Shown one piece after another: positions 1 to 10,470 of a DNA stretch of 64,000 bases. Origin of the DNA: Symsagittifera roscoffensis (lineage: Eukaryota > Xenacoelomorpha > Acoela > Convolutidae); the NCBI RefSeq assembly GCF_963678635.1, contig NC_087062.1:9716670-9780669 (forward strand), written 5' to 3'. The position numbers and the translations under genes were made by a program. The first letter of the stretch is position 1. Every line of letters starts with the position of its first letter. The notes under the pieces were generated by a model that had not been told where the DNA came from, made no database searches, and saw only the letters and a list, made by a program, of their open reading frames with translations.

Positions 1-46
1 GAAATTTTATATTAGAAGACGTTAAAATACGTTTTATCATTTAATT

Positions 47-388
47 ATGAACTCAACTAGTCGGCCATATTCTGACGGTGAAAATGATGATTCCGATTCC
101 AATTTTGACCTTATTTGCTTCATATGTCATAAACCTTACCGCAATCCCCGACTATTCCCATGCAACCATTACTACTGCAGCTCTCCTCGAAAGTGTATTG
201 CCCACTTGATCAAGAACAGAGGAAGTTTGCCTGTTGAGTGTCCTAGATGCGGCCAATCCAGTCCTTACACAACAGAAGAAGATTTTATTCTTTATGAAGA
301 AATGGAAATGACCAGGAATTCCCAGTCAAAAGACGGGGAAGAGGCATCCGAGGCATCAAATGACGAAGCCAGCACTTCGCAGTCTCAA
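47..388 (+). CDS. TRIM-like gene exon 1: RING finger
   Basis: Encodes residues 1-114. An acidic, Ser/Asp-rich leader (1-22) precedes the RING: Cys24-x2-Cys27-x11-Cys39-x1-His41-x2-Cys44-x5-Cys50-x14-Cys65-x2-Cys68. All eight zinc ligands of a C3HC4 RING are present, but the Cys44-Cys50 gap is five residues where two is usual. After the RING comes an acidic Glu/Ser-rich linker. The exon is taken to end at CAA, before GTCTGT at 389. This is a weak donor, chosen because it keeps phase 0 with the exon at 8186. The reading frame stays open to 460, so read-through would give a truncated 137-residue RING protein. Confidence 0.75.
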
Positions 389-3300
389 GTCTGTTCTTTT
401 ATCATTTTGAGAAGAACCTCTTTATATAATTCCAACATACATATCTTCATCTCACGTTGAGTTGAAAAGATTATGTTTTTACCGTATGAGTCGATAGATC
501 TGCTTAACAATCACCCCTATCAAAGAGGAGGTTTTTAAGATTATGCTAAGTAGAATTTTCGACATATCAGAATAAAGCAAAACTAGAATTCGCTGAGGCG
601 GAGTTTAGAGTGCTAATTATTAAGAGCTTAAAATTTATTTGTTTTCTTTAGAAAGGTATAGATTGTTCAGTAAATCATTGGAAGTGGAATTAATAGGTAA
701 ATCCGAGTCGTTTAATGACCTTTCTCGACTTTGGTGGGTCAAACAACGTTAGTTTTTGCTTTTTTGACTCGATTAAAGTCCGTTGTCCGCACTGCGGATC
801 CAATAGCTTTCGCATGTCAAGTCGATTTGATTCGACTTCTGCCTATTATTTTGAATCTAACCACATTTGCATCTAAGTAGCATAAAAGTTTTGCAGAGCA
901 TAGCATTTAGCTAATGTGAATTGCTTCAAACCTATTTTGCAATTTTGTAATGACTTAAATTTTTGGTTGTTACGAAGTTTCAGCGGCTTGCAGGTATTTT
1001 CGGGTATTGTTTTCAGAATTTCATTTGGAGCAAGTTATAATTCTCTACACGATTCAAGATTTGCGAGCGCTTTGCTTTAGTCAACAAACAGATCTGCGAA
1101 GCGGCTGAATTAAACTTTCTTTCTAATTACATTTTCTTATGCCGCTTTACACTGATTGATCAACCTTTCATTTTCTAAAACTTATACAGTTGAAAAGTTC
1201 TTCTCCGAGGTTAAAATGATGTTGATAAATCGATCCTTATATTTCATAACCCAATGAATGTTTTGAGTGTGCTGATTTGACGTGGCTGTACCTTATTTCA
1301 GCAAGAAAATGTATGTGGATAGACTCTCGAAATGAGAAGTTTTGATTCAACTGTAATTTCAATCCCCATACCAATTGTGATATCACTGCTTCAAGTGTGA
1401 TGCAACTTGGTCTTGTCTTATATACCAGAAATATCTAAAAAAGCGTGTCACTCCGACTACTCACTTGTTGCTCCGACTTTCGTAACGAAAGTAAGGGAAT
1501 AATTGTGCTCGGGTGGTTTTTTTTTCTTCAGACAAATTTCGACTTTTTAACTAGCCAATTTTGACAAAAAATTTTACATCATTCTTAAGCTATTGTTGTC
1601 CTTACAATTCTTTTATCATTCGAAAGCTTAAATTTGAAAAGATATTTCACCTGTGATCAGTTTTACGGGGGTTTGGAGGTTGGCATTTTGGCCAATTTGG
1701 GACAATTAACGCGCAATATATTTCGCGCTAATAACGCGTAAGCGAGATTTAATCCTCAGAGAAATCGTTCCAAATTGGTTCAAGGTAGCTTATATGCAAA
1801 ATTAATAGGAGCAAAATCTATCACTTTGTACATTACATGGCGTGTGGAGGGATGACTTTCACAAAAAAATCTCAAATTTTAGAAGAAAAAAAATTTCATT
1901 TTTTTTTTATTACATTTAATTTTTTTATGTTATTACTGCTCCATAGACTTTAAAAGGCAGTCAGAACATTCAGGGCTGCGCCCTGATACGAGCAGTCTTG
2001 TTGAGAGTATTTAAATGCAATTTTGTTAAGTTCGTTTTGAAATAGGATACAACATAATTCATTCGGCTATGTTTATTTCTGCGATGTTGGCTGGGAAACT
2101 TTAAGAAAGAGTTTGTGCGCGACAGAATTTTTTTTTCAAAGCTAGTTAACTGCGGTATAGTTGAAATGTAAACCGAGAAGCAAGATCAAAGCAATGACTC
2201 ACAACACGTTTTTGCGAAGTTAAGTGCAAAGTTTTGAGTAGCGATCTAGCGGCTAGCATAAACTTTTAGAGCCTTATTACACGGAAACAATTAAAAAATG
2301 TGTGAATCAAGTCGTCCAGATTTTGAGAATTCAACACGTGCACGAACGAAACCTGAGTTTAAAGAAACTCAATGGGACTGATTTGATTTATGGCTTTCGG
2401 TCTACGAGGTGCTTAAGTTACGCAACCTTTATGTTCACACGGCAGTTCTTCAAGTTGTTTCAAAAATATTTTAAAAATTTTTCTCATAGTTTTTCGAATT
2501 AATCGCCTGTATCAAAACAAAAGATTTTGCAGAGAAATTTAATTTGGCTCTATTAATCGACTATATCAATTCGTAATCAAAATAAACGATTTTGCAGAGA
2601 ATTTTTTTGGCTCTATATATCCGGTTACAACCACAGCTTAATAGTAGGTCAAAAGTTGTTAGATTTTTTGTTGAATTTTGGGGGATAACGTGTTTTTTTT
2701 TCTACGTTAGTTTAAAGACTACTAACTGAATTATTACAAATTCTGGGATAATGAAATAAGTTTGTATACCACAATTTTGAAAGTAAACTCCGAAATTTAG
2801 AACTGCTTTTCAAAAAGGGAAACAATTAAGGCCACCATTTTCAACTTCTTGCGGTCTTACAAGTTTTGCAGAAATTGACCTCGCGGTTTGCATCTACTGA
2901 ACTGCTCCTGTGATTGATGTCGGCTTTTCCAGTTTGATTCCAGGACCGTAACCAACACTATTTTCAGAAGTCCATTTCAAGGTAGTTCTGTAATTATGCG
3001 CACCACATCTGAAAAAGTTTCAACTTTTTCTCGATGCCCGTTTAAATAATACTATTTCTTTATTCAAAATATGTGAAAAAGTCAGCATATTGTAGTGGAC
3101 TCAAAACTTTCTAAAACGCCCCGATAGGCGCGTCAACTCTATCTCTGGGCTACGAAACAATACAGCTGCTTCTTTTGAGTACTGCAGTAAGTTTAGTTGC
3201 AGATACGAGCAGCCTTTGTAACTTCAACCACAGTGATACAATACAGTTTACATTTTTTCATTCTTTGCTTTGAATCGAAACTGTCTGTCTAACTGTGCAC

Positions 3301-6300
3301 GAAAAACTAGCAGACGGATTACTTGAATGTTTATTCCTTTTTGATATCTCATCAAATGGGCCGGCGGAACATGTTTCTGCCTCTCCCTTCATGTTATGTA
3401 CGGTAGAATGGGGTCCTTTGCAGACCACATGTCGATAGACAAAAGCAATTATTCTCTTTTAGTTGACATACTGCCAATTATCGGAAAAAGCGTGTTTTGT
3501 ATGACTTCCTTATCATTCGTCTTATATTTGAATTGCCTCTCGTAAAAACAGAAAAAAGTTTAAGCTTTGTCGCGATAAAAAAAACTTCTGCATGCTGAAC
3601 AAATAACATTTTGAACGTGTTTGTTTTCAAATTTAATATCGTTAAACTTAAAGAACAAATTTGCCAACATTTTCAAAAAAAAATGCTACAAAATTTGAAA
3701 CGCATACTTCAAATCACAAGAAACGAAAAACTTAAAACACACGGAAAACATAAAATTACCAGCCAAAAAACTTGTTTTTTCGAGGTCAGACAAAGACGAG
3801 TTCGATAAGTGATACCTTTCATGTGCTTATGATTACGTAGATCTTTGAAAGAAACCAAAAAAAAAAAATAGCAAGAACGAGTGGGATCCGAATTTATGAC
3901 GAAGGTAAATTATTGCTTAAAAATTGCAATTTTTGTATAACTGAAATATCCGAAGACCAGTCGGACATCTGTTTTGTCTTGCTCCCTATGCATAGTTATC
4001 TTTGTTTTGTTGTACAAACTCTATTTGTAACTGTAGGTCAAGTGAGAACATCCACCTCAACCAATCAGAGAGGGTGATATGTTACAATAGGTGGTAGTTT
4101 TAAGTATAGTGCATGTGTTAATTTTGAGAACAATAATGTTTAAAATAGCCATTTCCTTTTCAATCACTTATACATGCTACTAAGATAGTTTTTGTAAATA
4201 CATTACTCTGCCACATAAAATGTTATTCAAAAACTCAAATTTCTTTGCCAAAAACTTAAGCTTTTGAAATTAATTATAAATACTGAGCGAAATATTAACA
4301 GAAGCGATCCAGCTTTTTAATTTAAAATTACCACCTATTGTAATATATCACTTCAAAGGGTTACCTGTTCGTTACCGCCCACGCTAGCCAAAATAGTTTA
4401 AAATTGACTTTTCTATCAAAATTTTAATCAAAATAGGTCAAATTTAATTCAATTAAAATTGATCTCATTAAAAACCAAAAGAGCTTAATTTGAATCAATC
4501 GGAAATCAAAATTTTAATCAAAATAGGTCATAAATTTAATTCAATTAAAATTGATCTCATTAAAAACCAAAAGAGCTTAATTTGAATCAATCGGAGATCA
4601 ACAAAATGATATAAGTTTGTCTGGATTGAATTTAAATCATATTATTTTGAGTACATTACAAACATGAAATTAATTTAAATTTTTTAAAATTCAATCCAGC
4701 CGAACTTATATCATTTTGAGATGAGACCAGTTTGAATTGATTGAAGATTGATTCAGTTTTTTTTTGGTTTTATGTGAGATCAATAATAATTGAATTAAAA
4801 TTGATCCATTTTTTGTTTATCGAGTTGAAAACTATTTTGACTTCATTTTTTGTCGCTTATCAGCTTATCAGATTTGTTGTCAGAATTTTTAAATTGATTT
4901 CAATTACTTTGAGTTGGTTTCAATCAATATGATATAATCCTTTCTCTTTTTATTTTATACAAATTACAAATAAAAAATTTTTAATTTATGCTTCTCAATC
5001 AATGTTTTTGCTGATTATTGATCTGGAAGAAGCTTCAAGTTAAACTGTCCTAAGCTGTTATGATTTTAAGAATGACATTTTGGACAATTCAATTGAAATT
5101 TTTTGAATCACGGTGGGAGCTTTTAGATTGCAGTGTAATCAAGATGAACAACTCAAGCGAATGTAGTGACTGAAGTAACTCTAGATCACTGTTACCTTGG
5201 CGGAGATTTTTGTATAACTTTTCTGTTAAGTTTTGATGCATAAGCAAAATCTGATTAACTTCAAAATTGATATAATTTCTTAAGTGTGCATGCCCGGGAT
5301 GACCAAAAATACTAGTCATACAATTTCCATATATGGAAAAATGCTAGTCATACACTTTTCATGCAATTCCATACGTACAGAAAATTGCATGAAAGGTCTA
5401 TGATTAGTATTTTTTTCATATATGGAAATTGTACGACTAGCATTTTTCCATAAACCAAAAATGTTGATTTTTTACATTTTAATTTCTCAAAATTTTGTGG
5501 TTGTGTTCGTAAACGAACACAAATGACATAAACCTTGATTACTCAAACATAGTAACCAACGGTTTGGCCTTCTCGCATTGAAAATGCATTGGAAACAGCC
5601 TGATATGTGTTACTTCTGTCTCAGACAAACAATATAACGAAAGTAATGAACTTTTAAATTTTGGCAATAATTTTCAAAGATAATAATTTCTAAAATTTGA
5701 GTTTTTAAACTACCAAACATTGATCAAGGCATTCAAAAACATGTCATACAAAAGAACGAGGAGTTTTAAGCGTTTTTGAAAAAAGTTATGAAGAGAAAAG
5801 GAAAAAAAATCCAATATTAGTATATCCAGGACTACGTTTTAATCAAAATAGGTCATAAATTTAATTCAATTAAAATTGATCTCATTAAAAACCAAAAGAG
5901 CTTAATTTGAATCAATCGGAGATCAACAAAATGATATAAGTTTGTCTGGATTGAATTTAAATCATATTATTTTGAGTACATTACAAACATGAAATTAATT
6001 TAAATTTTTTAAAATTCAATCCAGCCGAACTTATATCATTTTGAGATGAGACCAGTTTGAATTGATTGAAGATTGATTCAGTTTTTTTTTGGTTTTATGT
6101 GAGATCAATAATAATTGAATTAAAATTGATCCATTTTTTGTTTATCGAGTTGAAAACTATTTTGACTTCATTTTTTGTCGCTTATCAGCTTATCAGATTT
6201 GTTGTCAGAATTTTTAAATTGATTTCAATTACTTTGAGTTGGTTTCAATCAATATGATATAATCCTTTCTCTTTTTATTTTATACAAATTACAAATAAAA

Positions 6301-9300
6301 AATTTTTAATTTATGCTTCTCAATCAATGTTTTTGCTGATTATTGATCTGGAAGAAGCTTCAAGTTAAACTGTCCTAAGCTGTTATGATTTTAAGAATGA
6401 CATTTTGGACAATTCAATTGAAATTTTTTGAATCACGGTGGGAGCTTTTAGATTGCAGTGTAATCAAGATGAACAACTCAAGCGAATGTAGTGACTGAAG
6501 TAACTCTAGATCACTGTTACCTTGGCGGAGATTTTTGTATAACTTTTCTGTTAAGTTTTGATGCATAAGCAAAATCTGATTAACTTCAAAATTGATATAA
6601 TTTCTTAAGTGTGCATGCCCGGGATGACCAAAAATACTAGTCATACAATTTCCATATATGGAAAAATGCTAGTCATACACTTTTCATGCAATTCCATACG
6701 TACAGAAAATTGCATGAAAGGTCTATGATTAGTATTTTTTTCATATATGGAAATTGTACGACTAGCATTTTTCCATAAACCAAAAATGTTGATTTTTTAC
6801 ATTTTAATTTCTCAAAATTTTGTGGTTGTGTTCGTAAACGAACACAAATGACATAAACCTTGATTACTCAAACATAGTAACCAACGGTTTGGCCTTCTCG
6901 CATTGAAAATGCATTGGAAACAGCCTGATATGTGTTACTTCTGTCTCAGACAAACAATATAACGAAAGTAATGAACTTTTAAATTTTGGCAATAATTTTC
7001 AAAGATAATAATTTCTAAAATTTGAGTTTTTAAATTACCAAACATTGATCAAGGCATTCAAAAACATGTCATACAAAAGAACGAGGAGTTTTAAGCGTTT
7101 TTGAAAAAAGTTATGAAGAGAAAAGGAAAAAAAATCCAATATTAGTATATCCAGGACTACGTTATACACACAAAAAATTAAATTTTGCATGCAAATTTTT
7201 TTTTTTCAAAAAATGTTTGTTTGAATACGAAAATCAATTTGCGGATGAAAAAAAATCATAAAAAATTTTTGAGGGCAATTTCAAAAATACTTAAAAAAAT
7301 TTTTGTCGTCGCCATCAAAAAAATGCTAGTCATACAATTTCCATATATGGAAATTGTATGACTAGTGTTTTTTTTTTCAGAAAACAAAAATAAAAAAAGT
7401 CAAAGTTTTTAGTCGTAGCAGCCCAAAAAACGCTTAAATGCTTTGCCAGCAGTTGAATTGATTGTTCAAAGCTTTTTTTTTATAAAAAAAAAATTTTAAA
7501 AAATTCTAATCATACAATTTCCATATATGGAAATTGTATGGTTAGCTCTTTTTTTTCAGACCATTTTTTTCCTTTTTTTTATGAAGAGACACCAATTTCG
7601 ATAGCAAAACAACTATAAAATACCTTTAAAATTCGATTAAACTCATTTTGCAAAAATGCATGAAAATTGTATGACTAGCATTTTTCCATAGACTAAGTGT
7701 ATGAAATTGTATGATTAGCATTTTCGGTCTATGGAGGTCAACCCGGGTGGTTAAACGGTTTGGATTGATTTTAAATTGATATGAAACGAAACTAAGCTGA
7801 TCCAAAACCATTTTTGCCAGTACGAGTGCTGTACAACATCTGCATTAGCTCTACCAACTGTAACTTTTTTCTTAAGCGACTGCAGTGACAAAATACAAAA
7901 AGTGTGAGAAAAACACCAACGGCTTTTTGTACAAAACATTTTAAAGTACATTTTAAGTGCCCGAAAACTTCGTTTTTGACGTTTTCGTTTCTCTACTTTC
8001 CTGGGACGAGCAATGTTATCTCAAATTTTAATTATTTTGGCTTCATTGGTTTTTATAATAGTTTGGAAGAGCTTGGAAATCAATGAAGCAACTTTTCTCA
8101 AAAAAATAACTAAAAAATAGCCCCTTATTTAGACTGAAATCATTCTGAATCGTTAATTGGAACAAAAATAATTTCATGTTGTCAGAAAAAACAAGAGGAT
8201 ATTTTGAACAACCCACAGAGCGCCAGTTTCTCAAGGTCACAATCTGGTTCAAGTAAGATGTGCCAAACTCATAACGCAGTGAAGACGCACTTCTGTGCAA
8301 AATGTCGCACTGCAATTTGCTGGAAAGATTGGACAGACGGAGAGACTCACGAAAACCACGGACAGCCGCTGGAAATAGACGACGCTATAAACAGATACAA
8401 ACAGGCCAGAACCAAGCTGGACGAGACTTCTAATGCTCTGAATGGTTCGTTTCTTCGCCCATAATATATATCTGAAAATGAGAGAAGGAATTGTGTAGTG
8501 TATACGAGGAAGGGGTGGGGGTGATTTGTTTAACAAACTAATCATGTCAATTTAAACCATGGTTCTTTGATATCAAATTTTTTGGACACAGTTTTTCGAT
8601 TTCGTTCAATCCCGCGTTTTTAATGTAACTGAAACCAGGTCAGAAATCTTCAAAAGGACATAGTTCCTCCTTCTGTTATGGACTGATTATGACGATTAGG
8701 TATACCTATTCCAGGTACATTTCAAGTTTTTCAGAATTTTTTTCAGTACGAGGCCAAACTGTGCATTCTGTGCATTGTAAGCGGAATCCGCAATTAATGC
8801 GATTATTTCTGGCAGTGATCTTCAACATTGAACGGTAAAGCCTCTGCGAATAACAAGGGATATGTGTGCTATGTTTTAGAAATCTTTAGGTGTCTAGGGT
8901 TTTCTGAAGGGGAATCTCAAAAACTTTTAAAGTGTTCTAAGATGTTTCCAGCCTTCCAAAATCACAGCCTTAAGATAATTCCAGCTTAGAATAGGTTTGC
9001 TTTTGGTGTTTAGCGAGTCAATAAGCATTGAACTCCGACTATTTCGAAAATAACTCAGCCAATCAGGTATTCTTTTTTTAAAAAAAAAAGTCCAAAAAAT
9101 CCCATTTTTGGGTCGTTTTTGAAAGTTTTCGACAAAAATTGCGTGTTTCCTAGTGCATTCAATACTTGAAAAATTATTTGGTCAAAGTCTTCATTCAGGT
9201 TTGGTCGGCCCACAGGAATTTTGTTAAATAATGTCAGCAAATGAGACGAATTGGCGAATGGAAAGAATAGTAGCGATCACAAATATTCAGCCTCGAACCC

Positions 9301-9638
9301 GCTTCAAACCCCCTTCTTTAAATATGATCAACAGAATGTAAATGATATTTTGAAAACTGTAAATTTTAGCTTCGGTTGAATTTGTGATGGAAACTACCGA
9401 GAAAATGGCCGTCATGCATCAGAGGATTAAAAACATGGGCAACAAGCAGGATGACGTGGTGTCGGGACTGTTCCAGAAGGAGCTGCCGCAAACCATCGAA
9501 TCTTTCGAAGAAGAAGTGAGAGTAACCATGCGAGACTTCGAGATTCTCAAGAGAGATATTCTTCAAAACATTGACCTGAAAATGAACGAAACTCAAGCGA
9601 AGTTCAGAAATGCCGACAGAGATGTCCAGAAACTCTAA
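47..9638 (+). CDS. TRIM-like RING/B-box/coiled-coil protein, three-exon gene
   Basis: The model joins 47-388, 8186-8444 and 9370-9638: 870 nt, 289 residues plus a TAA stop. Seen: an N-terminal RING finger (Cys24 to Cys68), a B-box type 2 (Cys140 to His172) and a helical, heptad-like, charged C-terminal region (about 175-289). That order is the RBCC signature of the TRIM family, whose members are usually E3 ubiquitin ligases that dimerise through the coiled coil. The splice phases agree (phase 0, then phase 1), both introns are GT-AG, and the joined frame is open throughout. No PRY/SPRY, NHL, filamin or FN3 domain follows, so it is either a short RBCC-only protein or lacks a further exon. The ATG at 47 is the first in frame; only 46 nt lie upstream, so an earlier 5' exon cannot be excluded. 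Ligase activity and substrate are inferred or unknown. Confidence 0.75.
1472..2002 (+). mobile_element. Hairpin-ended non-autonomous element, copy 1
   Basis: About 531 bp, matching the reverse complement of 13314-13846 over its length. One end has a small hairpin, ACTTTCG-TAA-CGAAAGT (1476-1492), followed by GTGCTCGGG. The other has CAGGGC-TGC-GCCCTG (1971-1985), followed by ATACGAGCAGTCTTGTT. A conserved inner block is rich in TAACGCG motifs (about 1705-1755). No coding capacity. Hairpins close to both ends without obvious long terminal inverted repeats would fit a Helentron-like element, but that assignment is a guess. Confidence 0.65.
2499..2615 (+). repeat. Two-copy imperfect tandem repeat (about 60 bp)
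   Basis: The phrase GATTTTGCAGAGAA...TTTGGCTCTAT occurs at 2523-2553 and again at 2588-2616, each preceded by AATCG(C/A)CT(G/A)TATCAA. It looks like a local duplication with no coding content. Confidence 0.55.
4074..4351. mobile_element. MITE with 30-bp terminal inverted repeats
   Basis: The left end at 4074-4103 (GTGATATGTTACAATAGGTG...) matches the reverse complement of 4322-4351 at 28 of 30 positions. Total length is 278 bp, AT-rich and without coding potential. Size and structure are those of a miniature inverted-repeat transposable element. No convincing target-site duplication was seen, so the superfamily is not assigned. Confidence 0.75.
4415..4595 (+). repeat. 90-bp direct tandem duplication
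   Basis: The block beginning ATCAAAATTTTAATCAAAAT at 4415 repeats at 4505 with a 90-bp offset and only small differences. The second copy is also the start of the 1,325-bp duplicated unit. Confidence 0.65.
4532..4803. mobile_element. Fold-back element (copy 1)
   Basis: The left arm (about 4532-4636) and right arm (about 4690-4803) are imperfect inverted repeats. The inner parts match best: CAAAATGATATAAGTT near 4602 against AACTTATATCATTTTG ending at 4718. The outer parts pair AATTCAATTAAAATTGATCTC with its complement near 4775-4800. Non-coding, MITE-like. The tandem duplication carries a second copy at 5857-6128. Confidence 0.55.
5288..5567 (+). repeat. Palindrome-family repeat, copy 1
   Basis: Begins TGCCCGGGATGACC and carries the arm CTAGTCATACAATTTCCATA and its inverse (TATGGAAATTGTACGACTAG), separated by a second, internal inverted pair (TTTTCATGCAATTCC / GAAAATTGCATGAAA). 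Further on, TTGTGTTCGT-AA-ACGAACACAA forms a 10-bp stem at 5503-5524. The same arrangement recurs at 6613-6892 and 15448-15722. Non-coding. Confidence 0.65.
5857..6128. mobile_element. Fold-back element (copy 2)
   Basis: Identical in layout to 4532-4803, carried by the second 1,325-bp unit. Confidence 0.55.
6613..6892 (+). repeat. Palindrome-family repeat, copy 2
   Basis: Second copy, within the second 1,325-bp unit; sequence as at 5288-5567. Confidence 0.65.
7162..7755. repeat. Cluster of palindrome-family sequences
   Basis: Contains a perfect 40-bp palindrome at 7326-7365 (arm CTAGTCATACAATTTCCATA), a one-mismatch version at 7506-7545, and two half-arms around 7660-7725. It ends GGAGGTCAACCCGGGTGG at about 7735-7752, roughly the inverse of the CCCGGGATGACC that opens the copies at 5288 and 6613. 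6617-7752 could therefore be one composite element with inverted ends. Poly-T and poly-A runs fill the rest. Confidence 0.55.
8186..8444 (+). CDS. TRIM-like gene exon 2: B-box zinc finger
   Basis: Encodes residues 115-200 and the first base of codon 201. The acceptor is TTGTCAG at 8179-8185. After a short Ser-rich linker there is a B-box 2: Cys140-x2-His143-x7-Cys151-x2-Cys154-x4-Cys159-x2-Asp162-x6-His169-x2-His172, with Asp as one zinc ligand, as is usual in this family. The exon then enters the first coiled-coil heptads (EIDDAINRYKQARTKLDE). The donor is AATG/GTTCGT at 8445, leaving one base (G) that joins CT of exon 3 to make an Ala codon. Confidence 0.8.
8445..9369 (+). other. Intron 2 of the TRIM-like gene
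   Basis: 925 bp from GT to AG, AT-rich. It contains one copy (8748-8793) of a short dispersed repeat carrying the GCGGAATCCGC dyad; the other copy is at 10146-10190. Nothing else was recognised. Confidence 0.6.
8748..8793 (+). repeat. Short dispersed repeat with GCGGAATCCGC dyad, copy 1
   Basis: ACGAGGCCAAACTGTGC, then TTCTGTGCA and TGTAAGCGGAATCCGCAA, matches 10146-10190 with a few substitutions. Confidence 0.6.
9370..9638 (+). CDS. TRIM-like gene exon 3: coiled coil and stop
   Basis: The acceptor is AAATTTTAG, ending at 9369. Encodes residues 201-289, ending in a TAA at 9636-9638. The translation is charged and helical with no Pro except one (near KELPQT), consistent with the second half of the RBCC coiled coil. 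No substrate-recognition domain follows. The codons are less AT-biased than the flanks, which supports a real exon. Confidence 0.75.
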
Positions 9639-10145
9639 CGTTTGATTCCATCTCAGACGTCATCGGACCACATCAAAACTAATCTCATCTACTTAAATCT
9701 GAATCACCGAAAATTAGATGAATGTATAATTTTGCGTCGACAAACTCTATAGAAAAAAAAACCACTGAACTTGGAAGAAAAATTCAGTCTACTAACAGAT
9801 TCAAATCATTTAAAAACTAAACATTCATTAAACATTAGAATAATTAAAAATATAATTATTATAATATATTATAATGGCTTTAAGCATTATATTAATAATT
9901 AATATACAAAGTTAAATATTAGTTTCGTTAAAGAGCCTTGAAAGATGGAACATCTTCCAGATACTTTTAGCGTTTATTAATTAATAATTTTAAAGCGCAG
10001 AGCATCTCGATTTGATTATGGTAGCCTCATTTAAATTACAAGTTTAATAATCTATTCTTTTGAATTACATTGAACCTATCCAAGGCCTGAGCAAGTCTAG
10101 AACCGGTAACGTTTTATCGAATCAAGTAGTTTTTTTTACTCCATG
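9639..10145. other. 3' flank of the TRIM-like gene
   Basis: Very AT-rich, including an ATAATTATTATAATATATTATAAT-type stretch near 9850-9875. No gene recognised; probably the 3' UTR followed by intergenic DNA. Confidence 0.4.
9827..9832 (+). terminator. Possible polyadenylation signal (ATTAAA)
   Basis: ATTAAA lies 189 bp after the TRIM-like stop codon. It is the commonest variant of AATAAA, but in DNA this AT-rich it is expected by chance, so support is weak. Confidence 0.2.
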
Positions 10146-10470
10146 ACGAGGCCAAACTGTGCTTTCTGTGCAATGTAAGCGGATTCGCAACAGGCCCAAA
10201 TCAGATTTCGCGCGCAATCCGCAACGTTGCTAATTTTCTTTGATCTTCTTTGCTGTTTTGGACTCCATAAACAAATACTTAAAATACTGTACCGTTCAAA
10301 ATCGCTCGAAAAACAGGCGAATTTGCGGAATCCGCAACCGCATTTGCGGAATCCAGAACAGTTTGTGGAATCCACACACAAATAACCAGACATTTTTACA
10401 ATTGAATTGAGTTGTTGCGGAATCCGCAACTGTTAGCGGAATCCGCAAACTGTAAGTGGAATCCGCATTT
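10146..10470 (+). repeat. Cluster of GCGGAATCCGC inverted repeats
   Basis: Starts with a copy of the 8748 repeat (10146-10190). It then holds dyads at about 10323-10337 (TTGCGGAATCCGCAA), 10344, 10362 (TTGTGGAATCCACACACAA), 10414-10430 (GTTGCGGA-A-TCCGCAAC, a perfect 8-bp arm palindrome), 10435 and 10456. The even 20-50 bp spacing gives a regulatory-looking cluster. A 97-codon minus-strand reading frame over it is a by-product. Confidence 0.6.

Larger units (their letters stand above)
4512..7161 (+). repeat. Near-perfect tandem duplication, 2 x 1,325 bp
   Basis: 4512-5836 and 5837-7161 are in direct tandem and essentially identical; one C/T difference was noticed (TTTTTAAAC near 5705 versus TTTTTAAAT near 7030). 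Both units end CAATATTAGTATATCCAGG followed by ACTACG. Each holds a fold-back element and a palindrome-family copy. The identical 63- and 76-codon reading frames in both copies are AT-rich and show no recognisable domain. Confidence 0.9.
389..8185 (+). other. Intron 1 of the TRIM-like gene, repeat-filled
   Basis: 7.8 kb between a GT at 389 and an AG at 8185. Nothing protein-like was recognised; the short reading frames here are AT-rich or Lys-rich noise. Stretches 389-1471, 2616-4073 and 7756-8185 show no clear structure. The rest is occupied by the repeats listed separately (1472-2002, 2499-2615, 4074-4351, 4415-7161, 7162-7755). Confidence 0.6.

Noticed and set aside
3611-3808. 65-codon Lys-rich frame
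   Set aside because: Low-complexity translation of A-rich intron DNA; no domain or splice context.
4741-6644. Paired identical frames of 63 and 76 codons
   Set aside because: They are identical only because the 1,325-bp unit is duplicated; they overlap a fold-back repeat and have no recognisable domain.
10136-10429. 97-codon minus-strand frame with Cys residues
   Set aside because: The Cys-rich look (FRKCGCGFRKFACF) comes from translating repeated GCGGAATCCGC dyads, not from a zinc-binding domain.
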